A stretch of DNA of 64,000 nt from Streptomyces sp. S.PNR 29 (GTDB lineage Bacteria > Actinomycetota > Actinomycetes > Streptomycetales > Streptomycetaceae), in the NCBI RefSeq assembly GCF_030386795.1, contig NZ_JANUQM010000003.1, positions 124,001 to 188,000 on the forward strand. Direction: 5' to 3'. Below the pieces are notes generated by a model. That model was not told the DNA's origin, made no database searches, and saw nothing but the letters and a program-made list of their open reading frames with translations. The first letter of the stretch is position 1. Each line of letters opens with the position of its first letter. Below, piece after piece: positions 15,503-24,233 of the stretch. The translations under genes were made by a program, and so were the position numbers.

Positions 15503-15536
15503 CCGTGAACGCTGAACGCAACGTCCGGAGGTCCCC

Positions 15537-16985
15537 ATGTCAGCCGAGCCCCTCTCCACCGCTTCCACCGCCTTCCGCGCGGCCCTCGACGTGATCCGCT
15601 CCGTCGAGCCGCGCGTCGCCGACGCCATCGGCCAGGAGGTCGCCGACCAGCGCGAGATGCTGAAGCTGATCGCCTCCGAGAACTACGCCTCCCCGGCCAC
15701 CCTCCTGGCGATGGGCAACTGGTTCAGCGACAAGTACGCCGAGGGCACCATCGGCCGCCGCTTCTACGCCGGCTGCCGCAACGTCGACACCGTCGAGGGC
15801 CTCGCCGCCGAGCACGCCAAGGAGCTCTTCGGCGCCCGCCACGCCTACGTCCAGCCGCACTCCGGCATCGACGCCAACCTCGTCGCCTTCTGGGCCGTCC
15901 TCGCCCAGCGGGTCGAGGCCCCCTTCCTGGAGAAGACCGGCGTCCGCCAGGTCAACGACCTCACCGAGGCCGACTGGGCCGAACTCCGCCAGGCCTTCGG
16001 CAACCAGCGCATGCTCGGCATGTCCCTGGACGCCGGCGGCCACCTCACCCACGGCTTCCGCCCGAACATCTCCGGCAAGATGTTCGACCAGCGCTCCTAC
16101 GGCACGGACCCGTCCACGGGGCTGCTGGACTACGACGCCCTGCGCGCCTCCGCCCGCGAGTTCAAGCCGCTGATCATCGTCGCCGGCTACTCCGCCTACC
16201 CCCGTCTGGTGAACTTCCGCATCATGCGCGAGATCGCCGACGAGGTCGGCGCCACGCTCATGGTCGACATGGCCCACTTCGCCGGCCTCGTCGCCGGCAA
16301 GGTCCTCACCGGCGACTTCGACCCGGTCCCGCACGCCCAGATCGTCACCACCACCACCCACAAGTCGCTGCGCGGCCCGCGCGGCGGCATGGTGCTGTGC
16401 GACGACTCCCTCAAGGACCAGGTCGACCGCGGCTGCCCGATGGTCCTCGGCGGCCCGCTCCCGCACGTCATGGCCGCCAAGGCGGTCGCCCTGGCCGAGG
16501 CCCGCCAGGAGTCCTTCCGTGACTACGCCCAGCGCATCGTCGACAACTCCCGGGCCCTCGCCGAGGGCCTGATGCGCCGCGGCGCCACCCTGGTCACCGG
16601 CGGCACCGACAACCACCTCAACCTGATCGACGTCGCCACCTCCTACGGCCTCACCGGCCGCCAGGCCGAGGCCGCCCTGCTCGAATCCGGCATCGTCACC
16701 AACCGCAACGCCATCCCCGCCGACCCCAACGGCGCCTGGTACACCTCCGGCATCCGCATCGGCACCCCCGCGCTCACCACTCGTGGCCTGGGAACCGCCG
16801 AGATGGACGAGGTCGCGGGCCTCATCGACCGCGTCCTGACCACCACCGAGCCGGGCACGACCAAGTCGGGCGCTCCGTCCAAGGCGGCCCACGTCCTGGA
16901 CGAGAAGGTGGCGCAGGAGATCGCCCAGCGGGCGACGGACCTGGTGGCGGGCTTCCCGCTGTACCCGGACATCGACCTGGGCTGA
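15537..16985 (+). CDS. glyA: Serine hydroxymethyltransferase
   Basis: A 482-residue PLP enzyme converting serine and tetrahydrofolate to glycine and methylene-THF. It carries [20 protein letters not shown] near the N-terminus, [21 protein letters not shown], and the PLP-lysine motif [14 protein letters not shown] (Lys276). It is longer than the roughly 420-residue E. coli enzyme because of insertions in the middle ([19 protein letters not shown] region), which are usual in Streptomyces orthologues. Start ATG 15537 has GGAGG upstream. The leader's ZTP riboswitch links it to folate/purine one-carbon status. It is monocistronic or nearly so, with a hairpin after it. Confidence 0.97.
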   Translation: MSAEPLSTASTAFRAALDVIRSVEPRVADAIGQEVADQREMLKLIASENYASPATLLAMGNWFSDKYAEGTIGRRFYAGCRNVDTVEGLAAEHAKELFGARHAYVQPHSGIDANLVAFWAVLAQRVEAPFLEKTGVRQVNDLTEADWAELRQAFGNQRMLGMSLDAGGHLTHGFRPNISGKMFDQRSYGTDPSTGLLDYDALRASAREFKPLIIVAGYSAYPRLVNFRIMREIADEVGATLMVDMAHFAGLVAGKVLTGDFDPVPHAQIVTTTTHKSLRGPRGGMVLCDDSLKDQVDRGCPMVLGGPLPHVMAAKAVALAEARQESFRDYAQRIVDNSRALAEGLMRRGATLVTGGTDNHLNLIDVATSYGLTGRQAEAALLESGIVTNRNAIPADPNGAWYTSGIRIGTPALTTRGLGTAEMDEVAGLIDRVLTTTEPGTTKSGAPSKAAHVLDEKVAQEIAQRATDLVAGFPLYPDIDLG

Positions 16986-18098
<1,113 letters not shown>

Positions 18099-18278
18099 AC
18101 CGCACCACGGCCGTACCACCGCACAGCGCTGCACATCACCACGCTTGCGCCTGCCCGTGGCGGCGCCGTGGCCGTACAGTCGATAGCCGAGTGGCCGCAC
18201 CGGCGGCCACCGCTGCTCACCATCGGGCGCGAGCTCGCCGACAGGACGGGCTCACCAACTGAAACGACAGGAGACCAC

Positions 18279-18857
18279 GTGGGGACCGTAACGATCGGTG
18301 TCTCGATCGCGGTCCCGGAGCCTCACGGCAGCCAGCTCCAGCAGCTGCGCGCGGGCTTCGGCGACGCCGCGGCTCACGGTATCCCCACGCATGTCACGCT
18401 GCTGCCGCCGACGGAGGTCGACGCCGCCGTGCTGCCGGCCGTCGAGGCGCATCTGACCGAGGTCGCCGCGGCGGGCCGGCCGTTCCCCATGCGGCTGTCC
18501 GGCACCGGCACCTTCCGGCCCCTGTCGCCGGTGGTGTTCGTGCGGGTCGTGGAGGGCGCCGAGGCCTGCACCTGGCTGCAGAAGCAGGTCCGGGACGCGT
18601 CCGGGCCCATGGCGCGCGAACTGCAGTTCCCGTATCACCCGCACGTCACCGTGGCCCACGGCATCGACGAGGCGTCCATGGACCGCGCCTTCGAGGAACT
18701 CGCCGACTACGAGGCCCAGTGGCCCTGCACCGGCTTCGCGCTGTACGAGCAGGGCGCCGACGGGGTGTGGCGCAAGCTGCGCGAGTTCCACTTCGGCGGG
18801 TCCGTGGTCCCCCCTCAGGCCGGGAGCGTGGAGCGCGGCTCCCTGCCGACCCGGTAA
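18279..18857 (+). CDS. 2'-5' RNA ligase family protein (2H phosphoesterase)
   Basis: A 192-residue 2H-superfamily protein with the two defining H-x-T motifs, HVTLLPP and HPHVTVAHG, separated by about 85 residues. Members are cyclic phosphodiesterases or 2'-5' RNA ligases acting on RNA ends or cyclic nucleotides. The substrate here is unknown. The frame stays open to 18168, but I chose GTG 18279 because AGGAG lies seven bases upstream and conserved sequence begins immediately. It follows trpS by 180 bases, so a separate promoter is possible. Confidence 0.85.
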   Translation: MGTVTIGVSIAVPEPHGSQLQQLRAGFGDAAAHGIPTHVTLLPPTEVDAAVLPAVEAHLTEVAAAGRPFPMRLSGTGTFRPLSPVVFVRVVEGAEACTWLQKQVRDASGPMARELQFPYHPHVTVAHGIDEASMDRAFEELADYEAQWPCTGFALYEQGADGVWRKLREFHFGGSVVPPQAGSVERGSLPTR

Positions 18858-18899
18858 CCGCGTTCCCCCGGGCAGCCGACGACGGCCGGTGACGGGCCG

Positions 18900-19655
18900 C
18901 TACAGCGGCAGCCGCCGGAACACCGCCCGTGGCACGTGCCGCAGCGCCGACATCACCAACCGCAGCGCTCCCGGCACCCACACCAGCTCCGAGCGTCGCC
19001 GCAGCCCCAGCTCGATGGCCGTCGCGACCGCCTCGGGCGTGGTCGCGAGCGGCGTCTGCTCCAGACCGGCGGTCATCTTCGACCGTACGAACCCGGGGCG
19101 TACGACCATGACGTGCACGCCCGTGCCGTGCAGCGCGTCGCCCAGCCCCTGGGCGAAGGCGTCCAGCCCGGCCTTGCTGGAGCCGTAGATGAAGTTGGAC
19201 CGGCGGGCCCGCTCGCCGGCGACGGAGGAGAGCACCACCAGCGAGCCATGGCCCTGCGCCTGCAAGGCCCGGGCGCTGACCAGGCCGGCCGACACCGCCC
19301 CCGTGTAGTTGGTCTGCGCGACGCGCACCGCGCTCGCCGGCTCCCGCTCGTCGTGGGCCTGGTCGCCGAGGACCCCGAAGGCGAGCAGCACCATGTCGAT
19401 GTCGCCCTCCGCGAAGACCTTGCCGAGCACGCCCTCGTGGGACTCGGGGGAGAGCGCGTCGAAGGCGACGGTGTGCACCTCGGCCCCCAGGCCCCGCAGA
19501 TGCCCGGCGGACTCCTCCAGGGCGGGCGAGGGGCGGCCCGCCAGCCATACCGTGCGGGTGCGGCGGGCGATCAGGCGGCGGGCGGTGGCCAGCGCGATCT
19601 CGGACGTACCGCCGAGGACGAGGAGGGACTGGGGGAAGCCGAAGGCGTCCTTCAC
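18900..19655 (-). CDS. dprE2: Decaprenylphosphoryl-2-keto-ribose reductase (DprE2-like SDR)
   Basis: A 251-residue short-chain dehydrogenase. It has the NAD(P)-binding start SLLVLGGTSEIALATARRL, a catalytic Ser in LVVLSSVAGERARRSN, YxxxK as YGSSKAGLDAF, and VVRPGFVRSKM. Together with the adjacent DprE1 it should epimerise polyprenyl-phosphoryl-ribose to the arabinose form, DprE2 doing the NADH-dependent keto reduction on the cytoplasmic membrane. GTG 19655 has GGAG five bases upstream and follows the DprE1 stop by eight bases, so the pair is one transcript. Assignment rests on the motif set plus the DprE1 partner. Confidence 0.9.
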   Translation of the reverse strand: MKDAFGFPQSLLVLGGTSEIALATARRLIARRTRTVWLAGRPSPALEESAGHLRGLGAEVHTVAFDALSPESHEGVLGKVFAEGDIDMVLLAFGVLGDQAHDEREPASAVRVAQTNYTGAVSAGLVSARALQAQGHGSLVVLSSVAGERARRSNFIYGSSKAGLDAFAQGLGDALHGTGVHVMVVRPGFVRSKMTAGLEQTPLATTPEAVATAIELGLRRRSELVWVPGALRLVMSALRHVPRAVFRRLPL

Positions 19656-19663
19656 GACAGCTC

Positions 19664-21007
19664 CTAGAGGTTGAGTCGGCGGGAGAGGTCCGAGGTGAAC
19701 ACCCCGCGCGGGTCCAGCTCCGCGCGCAGCGCGCGGAAGTCGTCGAGACGCGGGTACATCACGGCGAGCAGCTCCGGTCGCAGCCGGGAGTCCTTGGCCA
19801 GGTACACGCGCCCGCCCGCGGCGGCGACCTCCTCGTCCAGCTCGTCGAGGAAGGCGCCGAGGCCGGGCAGGCCCGCCGGGATGTCCAGGGCCAGCGTCCA
19901 GCCGGGCACGGGGAAGGAGAGCCAGCCGGGGTCGGCCTGACCGAACCGCTTGAGGACGGCCAGGAAGGACGGGCAGCGGCGCTGCGAGATGCGCCGCACG
20001 ATCCTGCGCAGGGTGTCCTCCCGGCCGTCTCCGACGACGAACTGGTACTGCACGAAGCCGCCGCGGCCGTAGACGCGGTTCCAGTGGGGAACGCCGTCCA
20101 GGGGGTGGAAGAAGGCGGAGATCCGCTGCAGCTGACCGGTACGCGCGCGTGGTGCCTTGCGGTACCAGAGTTCGTTGAACAGGCCCACGGTGGTCCGGCT
20201 GAGCAGGCCCTCCGGGACGAAGGCGGGGGCGGCCGGGAGGCGGGAGGTCCGGAAGGCCAGCGGGTCCCTGCGCGCGCGTGTGCCGCTCGGCAGTGCCTCC
20301 ACCGGGGCGTGGTCGCCGCGGGTGAGCACCGCGCGGCCGGTCGCGGCGCCGCGCGCCAGCAGGTCGATCCAGGCGACCGAGTAGCGGTAGTGGTGGTCGG
20401 TGGCGGCCAGGCGGGCCATCAGGTCGTCGAGGTCGCTCGCGCGCTCGGTGTCGACCGACATCAGCGAGGTCTCGACCGGCTGGAGCCGGAGCGTCGCGGT
20501 CAGGATCGCGCCGGTCAGTCCCATGCCGCCCGCGGTGGCGTCGAACAGGGGGGTGCCGCGGCTCACGGTCCGGATCCCGCCGTCGGCGGTGAGCAGCTCC
20601 AGCGCCAGGACGTGCCGGGAGAACGAGCCCGACACATGGTGGTTCTTGCCGTGGATGTCCGCGCCGATCGCCCCGCCGACCGTCACATAGCGCGTGCCGG
20701 GCGTCACCGGCACGAACCAGCCGAGCGGCAGCAGCACCTCCATCAGCCGGTGCAGGGAGACCCCCGCGTCGCACCACACGGTCCCGTCGTCGGCGTCGAT
20801 GGCGTGGACGCGGTCCAGGCCCGTCATGTCGAGCACGGCCCCGCCGGCGTTCTGCGCCGCGTCCCCGTACGCCCGTCCCAGGCCCCTCGGGATGCTCCCG
20901 CGGGTCCCGCACCGCCGGACGGCCTCCGCGGCTTCCTCGTACGTCCGGGGGCGGACCAGACGGGCGGCGGTGGGAGCCGTACGGCCCCACCCGGTGACAG
21001 TGGACAT
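19664..21007 (-). CDS. dprE1: Decaprenylphosphoryl-beta-D-ribose oxidase (DprE1-like)
   Basis: A 447-residue FAD oxidase of the VAO/GlcD type that oxidises C2 of polyprenylphosphoryl-ribose. FAD-binding sequences are PRGLGRAYGDAAQNAGG and ADIHGKNHHVSGSFSRH. The C-terminal catalytic lysine is in YLAKDSRLRPE. The block aligned to the M. tuberculosis benzothiazinone site (GWNICVDF, from memory) reads GWTLALDI, so Cys387 is replaced by Ala and Asn385 by Thr. It is read first in the dprE1-dprE2 operon. The start is ATG 21007 with only a weak ribosome site. Its genomic partners (PAP2, UbiA, GtrA) lie divergently. Confidence 0.92.
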   Translation of the reverse strand: MSTVTGWGRTAPTAARLVRPRTYEEAAEAVRRCGTRGSIPRGLGRAYGDAAQNAGGAVLDMTGLDRVHAIDADDGTVWCDAGVSLHRLMEVLLPLGWFVPVTPGTRYVTVGGAIGADIHGKNHHVSGSFSRHVLALELLTADGGIRTVSRGTPLFDATAGGMGLTGAILTATLRLQPVETSLMSVDTERASDLDDLMARLAATDHHYRYSVAWIDLLARGAATGRAVLTRGDHAPVEALPSGTRARRDPLAFRTSRLPAAPAFVPEGLLSRTTVGLFNELWYRKAPRARTGQLQRISAFFHPLDGVPHWNRVYGRGGFVQYQFVVGDGREDTLRRIVRRISQRRCPSFLAVLKRFGQADPGWLSFPVPGWTLALDIPAGLPGLGAFLDELDEEVAAAGGRVYLAKDSRLRPELLAVMYPRLDDFRALRAELDPRGVFTSDLSRRLNL

Positions 21008-21140
21008 GTCGGTGACCGTATCGCCCTTATGTGAGCGATCAGTTTTGAAACATGGAATTCCTCCCCGAAATGGGTGATTAATGGGATGTCGCTCAATATT
21101 GCCGGAGTTCCTGCCGGGTGGACGTGAACAGTGAGTCCAC
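21008..21140. promoter_or_regulatory. Divergent promoter region, dprE1 / PAP2-ubiA
   Basis: This gap of 133 bases is relatively AT-rich and must hold promoters for both directions of the arabinose-donor module. A separated inverted repeat TGAGCGA (21032-21038) / TCGCTCA (21089-21095) is visible and could be coincidental. No confident -35/-10 pair was identified. Confidence 0.4.
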
Positions 21141-21641
21141 ATGGACGACATGGACCACCGGATCGTTACGGCGCTCAGGGCGTGCGGCACCGACCCGCGC
21201 GTGGCCGACGCCGCGCGCGCCCTGTCGTGGGCGGGGGAGCACGGGGCGCTGTGGCTCGTGGCGGGGCTCGCCGGCGCCGCCGTGGACGGGGAGCGCCGCG
21301 GCGCCTGGCTGCGCGGAACGGCGCTCACCGCGGGCGCGCACCTCGTCAGCATGGGGGTGAAACGGGTCGTGCGCCGTCCGCGCCCGGCACATGTCGAGCC
21401 CCTGGTGCGCACCACGGGCCGGCACTCGTTCCCCAGTTCGCACGCCACCTCGGCCGCGGCCGCCGCCGTCGCCTTCGGCGCACTGGGCGCGCGTCCGATC
21501 CCGCCGCTCGCCGCCGCGATGTGCCTCGCGCGTGTGGTCGCCGGCGTCCACTACCCCTCCGACGTGGCGGCCGGCGCGGCCCTGGGCGCGCTCACGGCCC
21601 GGCTCGGCACCCGCTGGATGAGGGGAGACGCCCGTGGCTGA
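21141..21641 (+). CDS. PAP2-family phosphatase (probable polyprenyl-phosphoribose 5'-phosphatase)
   Basis: A 166-residue membrane phosphatase. The three PAP2 motifs are present: KRVVRRPRP, SFPSSHATS, and ARVVAGVHYPSDV, with Ala where the last motif usually begins with Ser. Mycobacteria have a PAP2 protein (Rv3807c) beside ubiA that is thought to dephosphorylate decaprenylphosphoryl-5-phosphoribose. The same adjacency here, with an 8-base overlap into the UbiA gene, supports that role. ATG 21141 is used. A second ATG four codons later is possible. Confidence 0.85.
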   Translation: MDDMDHRIVTALRACGTDPRVADAARALSWAGEHGALWLVAGLAGAAVDGERRGAWLRGTALTAGAHLVSMGVKRVVRRPRPAHVEPLVRTTGRHSFPSSHATSAAAAAVAFGALGARPIPPLAAAMCLARVVAGVHYPSDVAAGAALGALTARLGTRWMRGDARG

Positions 21642-22578
21642 CACGGCGGTCCTGCGGCAACGCACCCCCCACCGGCAGCCCGCGCCGCCCCCGAGAGGCG
21701 GCCTCCTGAGCGGCCTGCTCAGGACCGCGCGCCCCAGGCAGTGGGTCAAGAACGTCCTGGTCGTGGCCGCCCCGGCCGCCGCCGGCGAACTGTTCACGCC
21801 CCACGCCCTGAGCCGGCTCGCCCTCGTCTTCCTCCTGTTCACCGCCTGCGCCGCCGCGGTCTACCTCGTCAACGACGCCCGCGACGCCGAGGCCGACCGC
21901 GCCCACCCCGTCAAACGCCACCGCCCGGTCGCCGCCGGACAGGTCCCCGTACCCGTCGCGTACGCCGTCGGAGGCGCCCTCGGCGCCCTGGCGCCCGCCG
22001 CCGCGGCCTGGCTGTGCCCGGCCCCCGTCGCGGCTCTGCTGACCGGGTACATCGGCATGCAACTGGCGTACTGCGTCAGCCTCAAGCACGTCCTGGTCGT
22101 CGACCTCGCGGTCGTCACGACCGGGTTCCTGATGCGGGCTATGGCCGGCGGGCTCGCCCTCGGCATCCCCCTGTCGCGCTGGTTCCTGATCACCACCGGG
22201 TTCGGCGCGCTGTTCATGGTGTCGGCCAAGCGCTACTCCGAAGCCGTCCAGATGGCCGGAAAAGCGGGCGCCACGCGCGCGTTGCTCACCGAGTACACCC
22301 CCGGCTACCTCCGCTTCGTCTGGCAGCTCGCGGCCGGTGTCGCCGTCCTCGGCTACTGCCTGTGGGCCCTGGAGGAGGGCGGGGTCCCGCACACCAGCGT
22401 GCTGCCCTGGCGGCAACTGTCCATGATCGCTTTCATCCTCGCCGTCCTCCGCTACGCCGTCTTCGCCGACCGCGGCACAGCCGGCGAACCCGAGGACGTC
22501 GTCCTGCACGACCGCGCCCTCACCCTCATCGGCCTGGTGTGGGCGGCGATGTACGGCCTGGCGGTGGCGAATTGGTGA
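21634..22578 (+). CDS. UbiA-family polyprenyl-phosphate phosphoribosyltransferase
   Basis: A 314-residue polytopic membrane transferase. The N-terminal signature RPRQWVKNVLVVAAP and the first aspartate motif [17 protein letters not shown] (NDxxDxxxD) match the UbiA subfamily that moves phosphoribose from PRPP to decaprenyl phosphate (Rv3806c). Around eight or nine hydrophobic helices follow, with KRYSEAVQ as the later motif region. GTG 21634 has GGGGAG upstream and overlaps the PAP2 stop. It provides the substrate for the phosphatase and for DprE1/DprE2, giving a polyprenyl-phosphate-arabinose donor. Quinone-biosynthesis UbiA is a less likely alternative given the neighbours. Confidence 0.9.
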   Translation: MADTAVLRQRTPHRQPAPPPRGGLLSGLLRTARPRQWVKNVLVVAAPAAAGELFTPHALSRLALVFLLFTACAAAVYLVNDARDAEADRAHPVKRHRPVAAGQVPVPVAYAVGGALGALAPAAAAWLCPAPVAALLTGYIGMQLAYCVSLKHVLVVDLAVVTTGFLMRAMAGGLALGIPLSRWFLITTGFGALFMVSAKRYSEAVQMAGKAGATRALLTEYTPGYLRFVWQLAAGVAVLGYCLWALEEGGVPHTSVLPWRQLSMIAFILAVLRYAVFADRGTAGEPEDVVLHDRALTLIGLVWAAMYGLAVANW

Positions 22579-22674
22579 CCCCGCGCGCGTGGACCCCCGC
22601 AGGTCCTTGTGGACCACCGCCCCCTGGGCCCGGCACCCGCGTGCGGGAGGGCCGGCGCGCATATGCAGCTGCTG

Positions 22675-22953
22675 CGGCGGATGGGCTTCGGTGCACGTCT
22701 GCTTGAGGGACGGCGGAAGGGGTTTGGTGCGTGTCTGCGCGAGGGACGGCGGATGGGCTTCGGTGCCGTGGGCGAGGGGTAGCGGATGGGTTTCGGTACG
22801 CGCGTGCGTGACGGGCGGCGCACCACTCTCGGTACGCGCGAGCGGCCGGCGCGGCGGACAGCTCTCGGCGCGCGTGCGTGGGTAAGGCGGCGTGAAGTGC
22901 TCGGCGCGCGTGCGTGGGCAAGGCGGCGTGAAGTGCTCGGCTTCGCCGCCGTG
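22675..22953 (+). repeat. Degenerate 36-bp tandem repeat running into gtrA
   Basis: Eight head-to-tail units of 36 bases (one of 33) start at 22675, 22711, 22747 (33 bases), 22780, 22816, 22852, 22888 and 22924 (last unit partial). Units 6-8 are nearly identical over cggcgtgaagtgctcggcgc, and the first three share cggcggatgggcttcggtgc. All are multiples of three, so the reading frame of gtrA is kept through the array (12-residue repeat). An in-frame TAG at 22780-22782 separates the first three units from the gtrA ORF. Confidence 0.85.
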
Positions 22954-23337
22954 GGCCTGGTCGCCTACGCCGTCGACCTCCTGCTCTTCACCTACCTGCG
23001 CGGACCGGCCGCCCTCGGCCCCCTCACCGCCAAGGCGCTGGCCTTCGTCGTGGCCTGCACGGTGGCGTACGCGGGCAACGCGCTCGGCACCTACCGGCAC
23101 ACGCGGCCCAGCGGCCTGCGCCCGTACGCCGCCTTCTTCGCGGTGAACGTCGCCGGCGCCGCCGTACAACTGCTGTGCCTGGCCGTCAGCCACTACGGCC
23201 TCGGCTTCACCTCGCAACGCGCCGACATCCTCTCCGGCGCCGGAATCGGTATGGCGCTCGCCACTGTCCTCAGGTTTTGGGGCACCCGTACATGGGTCTT
23301 CCGCACCGAGGGCAGGTTCGGATCATGGACTGGCTGA
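22786..23337 (+). CDS. GtrA family membrane protein
   Basis: Up to 183 residues. The GtrA core starts near residue 50 (VLGFAAVGLVAYAVDLLLFTY), followed by three more hydrophobic segments and a C-terminal RFWGTRTWVFR signature. GtrA proteins are small four-helix translocators or scaffold proteins for polyprenyl-linked sugars, and the mycobacterial one (Rv3789) sits beside dprE1. The first 50 residues here are the translation of a degenerate 12-residue repeat rich in Arg and Gly, not seen in usual GtrA proteins. The true start may be one of the GTG codons in the array, for example at 22894 or 22930, which have AAGGCGG upstream. The 3' end overlaps the YihY gene. Confidence 0.82.
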   Translation: MGFGTRVRDGRRTTLGTRERPARRTALGARAWVRRREVLGARAWARRREVLGFAAVGLVAYAVDLLLFTYLRGPAALGPLTAKALAFVVACTVAYAGNALGTYRHTRPSGLRPYAAFFAVNVAGAAVQLLCLAVSHYGLGFTSQRADILSGAGIGMALATVLRFWGTRTWVFRTEGRFGSWTG

Positions 23338-24233
23338 AAAAGCTTCCCGTCGTCGGGCCGGCGGCCGCACGACTGATGACCACGCACGCGTGGCGGTCGT
23401 ACGAGCGTCTGGACCGGGTGAAGTGGACCCGGCTGGCCGCCGCGATGACGTTCACCAGTTTCGTCGCGCTCTTCCCGCTGCTGACCGTGGGCGCCGCGAT
23501 CACCGCCGCCACCCTCAGCACCGAACAGCAGAACACGCTGGAGGACAAGCTCGCCCAGCAGGTGCCCGGCATCTCCGACCAGCTGAACGTCGACGGCCTG
23601 GTGCAGAACGCCGGCACCGTCGGCGTCATCGCGGGCGCCGCCCTGCTGTTCACCGGCATCGGCTGGGTCGCCTCGATGCGCGACTGTCTGCGCGCGGTGT
23701 GGGAGCTGCCGGACGAGGACGAGAACCCGTTCCTGAGCAGGGCCAAGGACGCGGGCATCCTCGTCGGCCTCGGCGGCGCCGTCCTCGTCACGCTCGCCGC
23801 CTCCACCGTCGCCTCCGCGATGGTCGGCTGGATCACCCGGCAACTCGGCATCGACGAGGGCGGCTGGGGCGGAGTCCTGCTGCACATCGCCGCGTTCGCC
23901 GTCGCCGCACTCGCCGACTTCCTGGTCCTGCTGTACGTCCTGACGCTGCTTCCCGGCGTCGAACCGCCCCGCCACCGCCTGTTCGTGGCCGCGCTGACCG
24001 GGGCGGTCGGCTTCGAACTGCTGAAGCTGCTGCTGAGCGGCTATATGCAGGGCGTGGCCACGAAGAGCATGTACGGCGCCTTCGGGGTCCCCGTCGCCCT
24101 GCTGCTGTGGATCAACTTCACCTCGAGACTCGTCCTGTTCTGCGCCGCCTGGACGGCGACGCAGAGCAAGGAGACGGAGCTCACGGACGAGTCCTGCGGC
24201 GTACCAGATCCGGCAGCGGCCAGCGGCGGTTGA
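23325..24233 (+). CDS. YihY/virulence factor BrkB family membrane protein
   Basis: A 302-residue polytopic membrane protein. Diagnostic stretches are RLAAAMTFTSFVALFPLLTV, FTGIGWVASMRDCLRAVWELP, LLYVLTLLPGVEPPRHRL and MYGAFGVPVALLLWINFTS, and about six transmembrane helices are expected. The family (formerly mis-called ribonuclease BN) may be a transporter; its biochemical activity is not established. ATG 23325 overlaps the last 13 bases of gtrA, so it is probably co-transcribed with the arabinose-donor genes. Its 3' end overlaps the convergent carboxypeptidase gene by about 50 bases. Confidence 0.9.
   Translation: MDWLKKLPVVGPAAARLMTTHAWRSYERLDRVKWTRLAAAMTFTSFVALFPLLTVGAAITAATLSTEQQNTLEDKLAQQVPGISDQLNVDGLVQNAGTVGVIAGAALLFTGIGWVASMRDCLRAVWELPDEDENPFLSRAKDAGILVGLGGAVLVTLAASTVASAMVGWITRQLGIDEGGWGGVLLHIAAFAVAALADFLVLLYVLTLLPGVEPPRHRLFVAALTGAVGFELLKLLLSGYMQGVATKSMYGAFGVPVALLLWINFTSRLVLFCAAWTATQSKETELTDESCGVPDPAAASGG

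Noticed and set aside
15303..15536. Glycine riboswitch ahead of glyA
   Set aside because: The conserved blocks (UGACUGGCG and CGCCUGGGC) suit the ZTP motif, not the paired aptamers of glycine riboswitches.
21634..22578. UbiA protein as a quinone or haem prenyltransferase
   Set aside because: The PAP2 gene overlapping it and the DprE1/DprE2 pair next door match the mycobacterial polyprenyl-phosphoribose module instead.
22452..23217. Minus-strand Thr/Pro/Arg repeat proteins opposite gtrA
   Set aside because: They are translations of the 36-bp tandem repeat in the antisense frame and extend across ubiA and gtrA, which are real genes.
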